DNA from: Paracoccus methylarcula
GTDB taxonomy: Bacteria > Pseudomonadota > Alphaproteobacteria > Rhodobacterales > Rhodobacteraceae
Length of the DNA: 64,000 bases
Assembly: GCF_003007735.2 (NCBI RefSeq)
Contig: NZ_PXNQ02000011.1
Span: 1-64,000, forward strand
Direction of reading: 5' to 3'
Both the position numbers and the translations under genes were made by a program. Shown here in pieces: positions 47,291 through 56,342 of this stretch (position 1 is the stretch's first letter; each line of letters begins with the position of its first letter). The notes beneath the pieces were generated by a model. That model was not told the origin of the DNA. It saw nothing but the letters and a program-made list of their open reading frames with translations, and made no database searches.

Positions 47291-47445
47291 TTCCCTTACC
47301 CCGCAATCCTCATGCCACGCGGACGATCTCGGCCGTGTCGAGTGCGCTGAACCAGTTCAAGAGAGCGATGCGGATACCCCGGCTTTGATCGCACTCATGG
47401 CGAAGCCCCCGAGAACTTGGTGTCTCCTAATTTTTCCGCGCTGGA
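47258..47445 (-). mobile_element. Truncated insertion-sequence end with transposase C-terminus
   Basis: Read leftward, codons for RIALLNWFSALDTAEIVRVA then TGA (ending near 47315) look like the C-terminus of a transposase, followed by about 50 bases ending in TTCTGCAACAGCGCC, which resembles IS terminal inverted repeats. No matching opposite end is seen, so this is a fragment. The IS family is not assigned. Confidence 0.4.
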
Positions 47446-47803
47446 TGAACCGAATCTAGGTTTGCTGAACATCGTGCCAAGATTGTCCCCGAGATAGCTT
47501 TGTCGCTGGTTAGCTCCAGAACAGCGTGTTCGCCAGCTTGAGGTCTTCGAGAACCTTCGGCCATGATTGCCAGATGGTCGTGGGTTTCCACCATGATCGT
47601 TGCTGGGTGGCAAGATACTTGCGGCAAGCGGCAGGCAACTCTTGATTATTGCACACTTCGGCGAGGAGGCTGATAGTTCACTCCGTCCGCACTGTGAACA
47701 CTCGGTCATGCGCAGCAAAAGGTTGCTTTCGACGCCGATCCCAAAGGCAGAAGCAATTTCTGACAATGAAGGCAGAACTTTATGATGCTTTTCATGAGTG
47801 ATT

Positions 47804-47879
<76 letters not shown>

Positions 47880-48029
47880 ACCGGAGGTCTCGCAAGATGT
47901 CTCAACCATCTCGCGTGGAGCGTCGTATAGGGGGCGGTTGCCCGGGGTGCAAGCGGAAAATTCGCGATAACCGGACGATTTTTCCCGACCGCAAGCAAGC
48001 CCGGCCCGGCCCTGCGCGCCATATGAAAA

Positions 48030-48047
48030 CGGGGCCGAATGGCCCCG
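48030..48047 (-). terminator. Rho-independent terminator after doxX
   Basis: A perfect 7-bp stem (CGGGGCC / GGCCCCG) with a 4-base loop, followed in the leftward direction by TTTTCATA, 28 bases after the doxX stop. Confidence 0.75.
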
Positions 48048-48074
48048 CTCAACTCTTCTTCCGGATGTTTCTTT

Positions 48075-48466
48075 TCAGGCCCGGCCGGTTCTGGCATCAA
48101 GGCTGATCGGGCCGGGGCCGGCAAAGAACAGGTAGAGAAAGACAAAGCAATAGAGAATCGCCGCGTCGCCGCCATTCAGTGCCGGGAACGGACCCTGCGG
48201 CGCATGTGCCATCCAGTAGGCGACGGCCATCTGCCCCGACAGCAGGAACGCAACCGGGCGGGTGAAAAGGCCCAAGATCAGCAGGGCGCCGCCAACCAGT
48301 TCCATGATTCCGGCGATCCACGGCAGGGACATCACCCCCGGGTTCATGTCACTGGCCGGAAAGCGAGGATCTTCTGCGTGCCATGCGCCATGAAGATCAG
48401 TGCCGAGACGATCCGCAGCACGCTGAGCATATAGGGCGAATAACGCGAAAGGAATTTGAGAGACAT
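48075..48466 (-). pseudogene. DoxX family membrane protein, frameshifted
   Basis: A small four-TM DoxX-family protein. The start is the ATG at 48466, with AAGGAAA upstream; the first 37 codons read MSLKFLSRYSPYMLSVLRIVS and then AHGTQKILAF. There the frame breaks (48357-48361): TTCCGG should be TTCCCGG to continue PASDMNPGVMSLPWIAGIMELVGG. The rest (LILGLFTRPVAFLLSGQMAVAYWMAHAP) is intact to the stop at 48075. Repaired length is 130 residues, normal. DoxX proteins are linked to quinone or thiosulfate-related redox membrane complexes, but the role here is unknown. Confidence 0.88.
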
Positions 48467-48532
48467 CGTTCGTTTTCCTTGGATCAAATAGGGGCGCCCC
48501 AGAGCTCCGCGATCACGGTCTCCGGGTTGGAC

Positions 48533-48853
48533 CTAGTCATCGTCCTCATCATCGGCGACATCGGCAATGTCGTCCAGGGACACGTCGCCGTCGTCGTCAT
48601 CGTCTTCCAGCAGGTCATCATCCAGATCCCCGCCTTCGGTATCCAGCTCCTCGCTGTCATCGACCAGATCGGCCTTCTGCTCGCGCGATGACGTCTTTTC
48701 GCTGACCAGCGACTTGGTGCGCCCTTCGCTCAGGCTCTCCACGGTCATCTCGCTGCCGCAGGCCGGACAGGTCATCGGATCGTTGTTCAGGTCATAGAAC
48801 CGGGTCGCACAATGCGGGCACAGACGTTTCGTGCCCCATTCCTCTTTGGGCAT
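48533..48853 (-). CDS. FYDLN_acid (TIGR02300) family zinc-ribbon protein
   Basis: A 106-residue protein, recognisable from the alphaproteobacterial TIGR02300 family: an N-terminal zinc ribbon with Cys at 12, 15, 29 and 32 (CPHC, CPAC), the family signature FYDLN at 19-23, and a very acidic Asp/Glu tail. The function is unknown; the family is essentially restricted to alphaproteobacteria, which supports the taxonomic call. Confidence 0.95.
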   Translation of the reverse strand: MPKEEWGTKRLCPHCATRFYDLNNDPMTCPACGSEMTVESLSEGRTKSLVSEKTSSREQKADLVDDSEELDTEGGDLDDDLLEDDDDDGDVSLDDIADVADDEDDD

Positions 48854-48939
48854 GGTATTCTCCTTCCGCCGCGATTAGGGAATTTCGCGATCCCCTGCCA
48901 CATGGTCCCGGGGGTGTCAAAGGCTTTCTTCCCGACCGC

Positions 48940-49644
48940 ATGAATGAGGCAAAAGCGGTGACCGAGACGATCACGACCTCCAGCGGCTTCCGGATCGCGC
49001 TGCGCCGCTCTGCGCGGGCAAGGCGGATGACGCTGCGCGTGCCCCGGGCTGGCGGAGATCCGGTGCTGACCCTGCCGCCCCGGGTCAGCCTGAGCGAAGG
49101 CCGCGCATTCGCCGAGGCGCAGGCCGAATGGCTGCGCCGGGCCACCTCGCGCCAGGTCGTGGCGCAGCCGGTCGAAAGCGGGGCACTGCTTCCGGTCGGG
49201 GGGCGCCTGCTGCGGGTCACGCCCTTCCCGATCCGCAATGCCCGTATCGAGGGCGAGGCGCTGCTGATCCCGCGCAACCGGCCCGCCGCGCCCGTGATCC
49301 AGGCATTCCTGAAGCATCTGGCGCAGCAGCGCCTGCACGCCGCCTGCGACGGCTTTGCGACGGCTCTGGGGCGCGATTACCGCAGCATCGTGCTGCGCGA
49401 TACCAGATCGCGATGGGGAAGCTGTTCCTCCGACGGGCGGCTGATGTTCTCCTGGCGGCTGGCGATGGCACCGCCTGCAGTGCTGAATTACGTCGCCGCC
49501 CACGAGGTCGCGCATCTGGCCCACATGGATCACTCGCCGCGCTTCTGGGCGCAGGTCGAAACGCTGATGCCCGGCCACAAGCCATATCGCGACTGGCTGC
49601 GCCTGCACGGCAACGAATTGCTGGCATGGCAATTCCGCGATTGA
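48940..49644 (+). CDS. YgjP-type (DUF45) metallopeptidase
   Basis: A 234-residue predicted zinc metallopeptidase. The zinc motif HEVAH (AAHEVAHLAHMDHSPRFW) has the third ligand in HSPRFW, and the characteristic RWGSCSSDGRL block precedes it. There is no signal peptide. The family (M48-related, COG1451) has no firmly assigned bacterial role. It lies divergent from the FYDLN_acid gene. Confidence 0.92.
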   Translation: MNEAKAVTETITTSSGFRIALRRSARARRMTLRVPRAGGDPVLTLPPRVSLSEGRAFAEAQAEWLRRATSRQVVAQPVESGALLPVGGRLLRVTPFPIRNARIEGEALLIPRNRPAAPVIQAFLKHLAQQRLHAACDGFATALGRDYRSIVLRDTRSRWGSCSSDGRLMFSWRLAMAPPAVLNYVAAHEVAHLAHMDHSPRFWAQVETLMPGHKPYRDWLRLHGNELLAWQFRD

Positions 49645-49675
49645 CGGCGCGGGCGCTTGTGATCACATATCGGCC

Positions 49676-50320
49676 ATGAATTCTACCCGCCCCGCCGATC
49701 CCGCCGCGCATGAACGGCTTTACCGCAGCCTTCGCAGCCGCATCATGCTGGGCGAGTTGCCGCCCGGCCATGCCATGACCCTGCGCGGGCTGGCGCGAGA
49801 ATATCACATGTCGATGACCCCCGCGCGCGAGGCGGTGCGGCGACTGGTGGCCGAGGGGGCGCTGACCCTGTCGGGCTCGGGCCGGATCTCGACGCCCGAG
49901 CTGTCGGATGAGCGGATCGAGGAATTGGCCGCCATGCGCGCCCTGATCGAGCCGGAGCTGGCTGCCCGCGCCCTGCCCCGCGCCCATTTCGCGCTCATTG
50001 ACCGGCTTGCCACCGTGAATGCACAGATCGGCGACGCGGTCGAGCGTCACGATGCGGTCGGCTATATCCGCTGCAACCTGGATTTTCACCGGATGCTTTA
50101 CCTGCGGGCGCAGGCGCCGCTGATGCTGGCCATGCTGGAGACGATCTGGCTGCAGCTTGGCCCGACGATGCGGCAGCTTTACGGCCGCGTCCGCCGCAAC
50201 GAGCCGCCCCGCCATCACCGGATGATCCTGGCCGCGCTGCGCGCCGGGGACGAGCCCGCCCTGCGCCTTGCCATCCGCGCCGATGTGACCCATGGATTGC
50301 GGCACCTGACGGCGGCATGA
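49676..50320 (+). CDS. GntR family (FadR/FCD-type) transcriptional regulator
   Basis: A 214-residue regulator. The N-terminal winged helix reads LYRSLRSRIMLGELPPGHAMTLRGLAREYHMSMTPAREAVRRLVAEGAL and the C-terminal FCD ligand domain carries HDAVGYIRCNLDFHRMLY and HHRMILAALRAGDEPA, with conserved His/Asp residues that bind metal in this subfamily. It is 55 bases upstream of gnd on the same strand and may control sugar-acid use. Confidence 0.92.
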   Translation: MNSTRPADPAAHERLYRSLRSRIMLGELPPGHAMTLRGLAREYHMSMTPAREAVRRLVAEGALTLSGSGRISTPELSDERIEELAAMRALIEPELAARALPRAHFALIDRLATVNAQIGDAVERHDAVGYIRCNLDFHRMLYLRAQAPLMLAMLETIWLQLGPTMRQLYGRVRRNEPPRHHRMILAALRAGDEPALRLAIRADVTHGLRHLTAA

Positions 50321-50375
50321 GCAGGCGGGCGAGGCCGCCGGGGATACAGACATCACGATGAAAGGCGAAAACATC

Positions 50376-51770
50376 ATGGCAGAGGCGGATATCGGGCTGA
50401 TCGGGCTTGGAACCATGGGATCGGCGCTGGCGCTGAATATTGCGGAGAAGGGCTTTCCCATCGCGGTCTACAACCGCACCGCGCAGGTGACGCGCAATTT
50501 CCATGCCGGGGCGGGCGAACTCGCCCCCCGCGTGATCCCGACGGAAAGCCTCGCAGAACTGGTCGCCGCGATCAAACCTCCCCGCGCGATCATCCTGATG
50601 GTGCCCGCGGGCAGCCCGGTGGATCAGCAGATCGAGGCGCTGGCGCCGCTGCTGGACCCGCAGGACATGGTGATCGATGCCGGCAACGCGAATTTCCACG
50701 ACACCAACCGCCGCGCCGAGGCGGACCTGCCGATGCGCTTTCTGGGCATGGGCGTCTCGGGCGGCGAGGACGGCGCGCGGCACGGCCCCTCGATCATGGG
50801 CGGCGGCGCAGGGCAGGACTGGGACCGTATCGCCCCGATCCTGACCGCCATCGCTGCCAGGGCCGAGGACGGCACCCCCTGCGCCACCCGGATGGGCGAG
50901 GCCGGGGCCGGGCATTTCGTCAAGGCCGTCCATAACGGCATCGAATATGCCGATATGCAGATGATCGCCGAGATCTACGGCCTCATGCGCGACGGCATGG
51001 ACCTGCCCGCCGACCGCATCGCCGCGACCTTCGAGAGCTGGAATGACGGCCCGCTGCAATCCTACCTGGTCGAGATCTCGGGCAAGGTGGCGCGCGCACC
51101 GGATCCGCATTCCGGCAAGCCGATGCTCGACGTGATCCTTGATCGCGCCGGGCAGAAGGGCACCGGCCGCTGGACCGCCATCGAGGCGCAGCACCTTGCC
51201 GCCCCCATCCCGGTGATCGAGGCGGCGGTGATGGCGCGCAATGTCTCGGCCCGGCTGGAGGAGCGGAAGGTGGCCGAAGAGCGTTTCGGCCCCGCCCCCC
51301 AGCCTTGCGATCTTGACGAGGGCTTGCTGGAACGCGCCCTGATCGCGGGCAAGATCCTGTGCTATGCGCAGGGCTTCGCGATGATCTCGGCGGCGTCCGA
51401 CGCGTTCGGCTGGTCCCTGCCCCTGCCCGATATCGCCCGCGTCTGGCGTGCAGGCTGCATCATCCGTTCGACGATGCTCAACGACATGGCCGAGGCGCTG
51501 ACCGAAAATCCCGGGCGCAACCTGATCATGGCGCCCGGCTTTGCCTCGCGCATCGAAGAGGCCCTGCCCGCCCTGCGCCGGGTCGTGTCCGAGGGTCTGG
51601 CCAAGGGCCATCCCCTGCCCGCGCTGGCACAGGGCCTGACATGGTTCGACATGATGCGCACCGGGCGCGGCACCGCGAACATGATCCAGGCGCAGCGCGA
51701 TTTCTTTGGCGCGCATGGGTTCGAGCGCCTTGACGGGCGCGACGATCCGCATGGGCCTTGGGGGGCATAG
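50376..51770 (+). CDS. gnd: 6-phosphogluconate dehydrogenase, decarboxylating (NADP)
   Basis: A 464-residue enzyme converting 6-phosphogluconate to ribulose 5-phosphate, with CO2 and NADPH. The NADP site IGLIGLGTMGSALALN, the substrate block GVSGGEDGARHGPSIMGGG and catalytic Lys in KAVHNGIEY are intact. The ATG at 50376 aligns with the start of E. coli Gnd and has an AAAGGCG site; an ATG at 50358 would add six residues. The repeat at 51800 follows. Confidence 0.96.
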   Translation: MAEADIGLIGLGTMGSALALNIAEKGFPIAVYNRTAQVTRNFHAGAGELAPRVIPTESLAELVAAIKPPRAIILMVPAGSPVDQQIEALAPLLDPQDMVIDAGNANFHDTNRRAEADLPMRFLGMGVSGGEDGARHGPSIMGGGAGQDWDRIAPILTAIAARAEDGTPCATRMGEAGAGHFVKAVHNGIEYADMQMIAEIYGLMRDGMDLPADRIAATFESWNDGPLQSYLVEISGKVARAPDPHSGKPMLDVILDRAGQKGTGRWTAIEAQHLAAPIPVIEAAVMARNVSARLEERKVAEERFGPAPQPCDLDEGLLERALIAGKILCYAQGFAMISAASDAFGWSLPLPDIARVWRAGCIIRSTMLNDMAEALTENPGRNLIMAPGFASRIEEALPALRRVVSEGLAKGHPLPALAQGLTWFDMMRTGRGTANMIQAQRDFFGAHGFERLDGRDDPHGPWGA

Positions 51771-51799
51771 CGGCGCGATCCGGGGGACCTTTTTCCCGC

Positions 51800-51875
51800 C
51801 TCTGGCTTGCGTCCCGCGATGGCCGGGGGGTTCACACCCCCCGGAACCCCCGTGGGATATTTCCATGAAGAAGAA
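51800..51875 (+). repeat. ATGAAGAAGAA repeat, copy 3, with hairpin
   Basis: GCGTCCCGCGATGGCC, then a perfect 8-bp hairpin (CCGGGGGG at 51823-51830, CCCCCCGG at 51837-51844), CCCCCGTGGGATATTTCC and ATGAAGAAGAA. It follows the gnd stop by about 30 bases. Same order as copy 2. Confidence 0.85.
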
Positions 51876-51954
51876 GTTGTAGGCGCCCTGTGCAGGTGAC
51901 GGTAACCGAAGGCCCGGCCGCGATTCGTGTTGCAGCCGGGCTCATCGTTTGGGC

Positions 51955-53151
51955 TCAGACCATGCGGCCAAGGCGCAGCCGGGGCAGCGAGGCCGCCGCA
52001 GCGCACCATGCCAGCAGGGCGCAAAGCGTGATCCCGGCAACCATGGTCGCGGATGTGTTATCCATGAACGGCCCCGTGACCGCGATCATCAGTCCCCCGG
52101 TCAGCATCTGGATCGTGCCGCCAAGCGACGAGGCGAGCCCCGCGATATCGGGATGCGGGTCCAGCGCCATCACCATCGTGGTCGGAATGACCAGCCCGAG
52201 GCAGGCATTTGCCGCGAGCAGCCCGGCCACCACCAGTGGCAGTGCATCCGCCCCCGACCAGACCAGCGCCGTCAGCATCAGCGTCAACCCGGCGAACCCG
52301 GTGATCGCCAGCGAGATGACCCGCTCCATCCCGAATTGCTCGGCCAGGCGTCCCGCGAATTGCGAGGCGCTGAAGAAGCCGATGGCATTGATCGCGAAGG
52401 CGATCGAGAAGCCGGTCGGACTCAGCCCGTATTGATGCTTGTAGACGAAGCTCGCCGTGGACAGGAAGACGAAGAAGCTGGCCATGCCGAAACCGCCGAT
52501 CATGGTCAGTCCCATGAAGCGCTTGTCGGTCAGAAGCCGCCGCGCCCCCGCCATCATCTGCCCGATCCGGACCGGCTGCCGGTTCCGCGGCTCCGAGGTC
52601 TCGGGCAGCACGACAAGGATCAGGAACAGGCTCAGCAACGCCGCCGCCCCCAGCACTCCGAAAATCTCGCGCCAGCTGCCCCAGGCCATGACCAGCGAGC
52701 CGGTCAGCGGTGCCAGCATGGGCGAGATCGAGATGACGATCATGATCGCCGCCATCATCCTGGCCGCAGCCGGTCCGGTGGCGACATCGCGGATCACCGC
52801 GCGCGGCACCACCATCAGCGTCGCCGCGCCGAAGCCCTGCACCGCCCGGGCCAGGATCAGCCAGCCGATCGTGGGCGCCAGCGCCGCCGCGACGGTCGCG
52901 ACCAGGAAGATCGCCACCCCCAGGACCATCGGCTTCTTGCGCCCGATCGCATCGGCCATCGGGCCATAGATCATCTGCGCGATCCCGAAGGCGATGAAAT
53001 AGGAGGTCAGCGTCAATGCCGCACCGGCCTCGGTCGTATCGAGATCGGCGGCGACCTGCGGCATCGCGGGTAAATACATGTCGATCGCGAAGGGACCGAC
53101 GGCGGATAATAACCCCAGAACAAGGGCCATGCGGAACAATGGGTCACGCAT
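51955..53151 (-). CDS. Bcr/CflA-type multidrug MFS transporter
   Basis: A 398-residue transporter with about 12 TM segments. MRDPLFRMALVLGLLSAVGPFAIDMYLPAM at the N-terminus is typical of the Bcr/CflA drug-proton antiporters, with GPMADAIGRKKPM as the TM2-TM3 loop motif. The ATG at 53151 is chosen; the upstream frame to 53337 is not protein-like. No linked regulator. Substrate unknown. Confidence 0.92.
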   Translation of the reverse strand: MRDPLFRMALVLGLLSAVGPFAIDMYLPAMPQVAADLDTTEAGAALTLTSYFIAFGIAQMIYGPMADAIGRKKPMVLGVAIFLVATVAAALAPTIGWLILARAVQGFGAATLMVVPRAVIRDVATGPAAARMMAAIMIVISISPMLAPLTGSLVMAWGSWREIFGVLGAAALLSLFLILVVLPETSEPRNRQPVRIGQMMAGARRLLTDKRFMGLTMIGGFGMASFFVFLSTASFVYKHQYGLSPTGFSIAFAINAIGFFSASQFAGRLAEQFGMERVISLAITGFAGLTLMLTALVWSGADALPLVVAGLLAANACLGLVIPTTMVMALDPHPDIAGLASSLGGTIQMLTGGLMIAVTGPFMDNTSATMVAGITLCALLAWCAAAASLPRLRLGRMV

Positions 53152-53329
53152 CGTAATCAACCTATGATGTAGATATGAAAGGACGGCGCACAGAATCGCG
53201 CCATGGATTTCGCCGCCGCCGTATCCGATATTTGCCACCGGCTCACGAATTTGGCAACCCCCCGCGCCACCGGAATGCGGAACTTCGCCGTCTTGATGGC
53301 TGCCTCGGGTGGCGCTATCTGCTGCCGCC

Positions 53330-53902
53330 ATGGCCAAGCTCTATTTCCATTACTCGACGATGAATGCCGGCAAGAGCACGCTCCTGCTGCAAGCCTCCTA
53401 CAATTATCGCGAACGGGGGATGCAGACGCTTCTGCTGACCGCCGCGCTGGACGACCGGGCCGGAAGGGGCCGCATCGCCAGCCGGATCGGCATCGCCGAT
53501 GACGCGCTGACCTTCGACAGCCGAAGCGACCTCTTCGCGCTTATCGAAGAGCATGGCAAGACATCTGCCTGCATCTTCATCGACGAGGCGCAGTTCCTGA
53601 CCCGCGAACAGGTCTGGCAACTGGCCCGCGTGGCCGACGACCTGAAGATCCCCGTCATGTGCTATGGCCTGCGCGTCGATTTCCGGGGCGAGCTGTTCCC
53701 CGGCTCTGCCGCCCTGCTGGCACTGGCCGATGACATGCGCGAGGTCCGCACCATCTGCCATTGCGGCAGGAAAGCCACCATGGTGATCCGCCGCGATGCC
53801 GGGGGCCGCGCCATCACCGAAGGCGCGCAGGTGCAGGTCGGCGGCAACGAGACCTATGTCTCGCTCTGCCGCCGCCATTGGCGCGAGGCGGTGGGGCGGT
53901 GA
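53330..53902 (+). CDS. tdk: Thymidine kinase (type II)
   Basis: A 190-residue enzyme phosphorylating thymidine with ATP (salvage). The P-loop is STMNAGKSTLL (residues 9-19), the catalytic block FIDEAQFL, and zinc-finger Cys are CHCG and a C-terminal SLCRRHW. Start at 53330. Confidence 0.96.
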   Translation: MAKLYFHYSTMNAGKSTLLLQASYNYRERGMQTLLLTAALDDRAGRGRIASRIGIADDALTFDSRSDLFALIEEHGKTSACIFIDEAQFLTREQVWQLARVADDLKIPVMCYGLRVDFRGELFPGSAALLALADDMREVRTICHCGRKATMVIRRDAGGRAITEGAQVQVGGNETYVSLCRRHWREAVGR

Positions 53903-54021
53903 TGTCCACGTCCTTGACATGCGGATAAGGCCGAAACAAGCTGCATGTCTGTGCTCGGGGATTGCTCGCCCCCCAAGTTTTCCATAGAAGTTTACCTGTA
54001 ATCAGTAAAAGGGTATGTGCG

Positions 54022-54639
54022 ATGTATAATAAGCAGGACTTCCAAAAAATTTATTCTAATCTGGAAGCATTATTGAAAACGGAATCCGGAGATCCGCTTA
54101 TTTGCAGTCTTTACGAATGTAAAAATGCTCCGGGCGCCACCACATTTGTCTGTACGGATGGCAGCACCGAACTCCACGTGGCCGAAGCATGTAATATTGC
54201 GTCGGTCGTCAAGTCTTTGGAATTAATACTATCACTACCTCAAACAGATGATGACTGCGAGGATTTTTCTGAAATAATGTTGCTGCGTTTGGATGTTCTC
54301 AGGGAGTATATCCGCGATCTGTTAGGCGACACATATACTCAAGAACAGGACGCAGAGAGACTGGTCCGAAACTGGGCAGGCTTTCTGAAGCATCCCCGTG
54401 GATTTGCCTTGGCTCATCGCTGCGACTTTGAATGGGAGGACGCGGAAGGCATCCTGCGACTGGACAACGAGGCAGTGAAGGAATTTGGCCGGATACGGCA
54501 GAATGATGATAAGGATCGTGCCAAGGAAAAATACCGAAACAACCCGGTCGAGGTTATCCTTCCAACGGTTGACGAAATCGAGAGCTTTTTCAAGGTGTGC
54601 CAAAACCGTATGCAAGCGGCCATTGAAAAGTATAGATAA
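54022..54639 (+). CDS. Low-GC orphan hypothetical protein
   Basis: A 205-residue soluble, acidic protein (MYNKQDFQKIYSNLEALL at the N-terminus) whose GC and codon use (AAA, TTA, ATA-rich) differ sharply from all neighbours, indicating horizontal transfer. It has Cys at CSLYECKNA and CTDG, a helical middle (MLLRLDVLREYIRDLLGDTY) and a C-terminal helix (IESFFKVCQNRMQAAIEKYR). No signal peptide, TM or motif recognised. No integrase or partner gene adjacent. It lies between tdk and a DUF2270-like gene. Confidence 0.7.
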   Translation: MYNKQDFQKIYSNLEALLKTESGDPLICSLYECKNAPGATTFVCTDGSTELHVAEACNIASVVKSLELILSLPQTDDDCEDFSEIMLLRLDVLREYIRDLLGDTYTQEQDAERLVRNWAGFLKHPRGFALAHRCDFEWEDAEGILRLDNEAVKEFGRIRQNDDKDRAKEKYRNNPVEVILPTVDEIESFFKVCQNRMQAAIEKYR

Positions 54640-54785
54640 CGTCCAGTCCGTTGCATCTGTATCGTCGCCATCAGGAAGTGAGATCCTAACTCCTAGAGAG
54701 TGATTTCTCCGCTGCCATGCGGACCCATCCCGGGCCCTTGCCGAAATCTTTCCACGCTGCCAATCTGTTAGGCAGGGAGAGAGTG

Positions 54786-55460
54786 ATGATGGACAATCTG
54801 ACGCCGCGCGAGGGACTCGATTCAGCCGAGATGGGGGTGATCGCCCATCTCTACCGGGGCGAGATCTATCGCTCGACCCTGTGGCGAACGCGGCTGGACA
54901 CGACGACCAACTGGTCGGTGGTAACCCTGGGCGTGGCGCTGTCGATCGCCTATTCCTCGCCACAGGCCTCGCCCCTGCCTCTGGTGCTGGTCGGGATCCT
55001 GATCGTCTTCTTCCTGATGCTCGAGGCGCGGCGCTATCGCTATTTCAATGTCTGGCGGGCGCGCTGCCGCTGGATCGAGCTGCATTTCATGGTGCCGATG
55101 CTGACCGAGGGCGATCTGCACATGGAAGAGCGCTGGCAGGAGCGGCTGGCCGAGGATTACCGCCGCCCTTCCTATCATGTCAGCATGTGGACGGCGGTCG
55201 GGCGGCGGATCCGGCGCAATTATTTCTGGATCCTGCTGATCCAGACCATCGCCTATCTGGGCAAGCTGATCGTCCATCCCGGTCCGCTGCAATCTCCCGG
55301 TGAACTCCTCGAACGTGCCTCCATCGGGCCCTTTCCCGGCTGGCTGGTGCTGGGGTTCGGCGCATTCTATTGTTCGAGCTGGGGCGCGATCGCGCTCTGG
55401 AGTGCGCGCAGCGACGCCGAGCGCGCCCGGCATCGCAACGATCCCCTTGGCATGGGTTGA
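54786..55460 (+). CDS. DUF2270-like integral membrane protein
   Basis: A 224-residue membrane protein. The family pattern EMGVIAHLYRGEIYRSTLWRTRLDTTTNW at the N-terminus is followed by TM pairs at about residues 55-85 and 130-200, with a soluble acidic stretch between (LEARRYRYFNVWRARCRWIELHF). The ATG at 54786 has a GGGAGAG site; the next codon is also ATG. Function unknown. Confidence 0.85.
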   Translation: MMDNLTPREGLDSAEMGVIAHLYRGEIYRSTLWRTRLDTTTNWSVVTLGVALSIAYSSPQASPLPLVLVGILIVFFLMLEARRYRYFNVWRARCRWIELHFMVPMLTEGDLHMEERWQERLAEDYRRPSYHVSMWTAVGRRIRRNYFWILLIQTIAYLGKLIVHPGPLQSPGELLERASIGPFPGWLVLGFGAFYCSSWGAIALWSARSDAERARHRNDPLGMG

Positions 55461-55594
55461 ACCGCGATCACGACGATCCGCCATGCAGAGCATGCGGATA
55501 TTGTGCTGCCCCCGGGCGATTGACATAAGCACATATTCGTATTCTTGATTGCCACAGAGGGCGCCTCGGGCGATCGACATGGAAGGGGCGGCAT

Positions 55595-56331
55595 ATGCTG
55601 GAGATCGGCTATTGGGGCGCGGCATTGGCGGGTATCCTGTCCTTCCTGTCGCCCTGCGTCCTGCCGATGGTGCCCTTCTACCTGTCCTACATGGCCGGGC
55701 TCTCGATTTCCGAGTTGCGCGGCGAGGACCGGATCGCCGCCGGGGCCACCGGCCGCCTTGTCACCTCATCCATCGGCTTCGCGCTCGGCGTGACCACGAT
55801 CTTTGTGCTTCTGGGCCTGGGCGCGACAGCGCTTGGACAGCTATTTGCCCAATGGAAACAACCGCTTTCCTATGCCGCCGCGGCGGTGTTGGCACTGTTC
55901 GGGCTGCATTTCCTCGGCATCATCCGCATCCCTTTTCTCTATCGCGAGGCAAGACTGGACGGCCCCGCCAAACCCGCCGGCATCGCGGGAGCCTATGTCA
56001 TGGGCCTCGCCTTCGGCTTTGGCTGGACACCCTGCGTCGGCCCCGCCCTTTCCGCGATCCTGCTGATCGCTCGGGCAGCGGCGATCTGTGGCGCGGCGGC
56101 ACGCTGCTGCTGGTCTTCGGGCTTGGCATGACCTTGCCCTTCGTGCTGGCGGCGGGCTTTGCCCGGCCCTTCCTTGCCTGGGCGGGACGCAAGCGCAAAT
56201 ATCTGGGATATGTAGAGAAATCGATGGGGGTCATGCTGATCCTCTTCGCGATCCTGATTGCGACGAATACGGTGAACCTGATCGCTGCCTGGATGATCAG
56301 GCATTTCGACTGGTCCGCGACACTCATCTGA
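55595..56331 (+). pseudogene. ccdA: CcdA-like thiol-disulfide membrane protein, frameshifted
   Basis: A DsbD-gamma/CcdA-type protein that moves reducing power across the inner membrane via a Cys pair: Cys21 in LSPCVLP and Cys147 in GWTPCVGP. The frame breaks at about 56070: ATCGCTCGG should be ATCGCCTCGG, giving IASGSGDLWRGGTLLLVFGLGMTLPF and continuing to the stop at 56331. Repaired length 245 residues, six TM. The next gene is a thioredoxin-like protein, the usual partner. Single lesion. Confidence 0.9.
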
Positions 56332-56342
56332 GGGAGGATGAC

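Noticed and set aside
42921-47803. Integrase-type att repeat of the tRNA-Ile2 3' end
   Set aside because: I looked for the tRNA 3' sequence again up to the tRNA-Ala gene and did not see it, and no integrase is present. The island boundary is therefore only inferred from composition.
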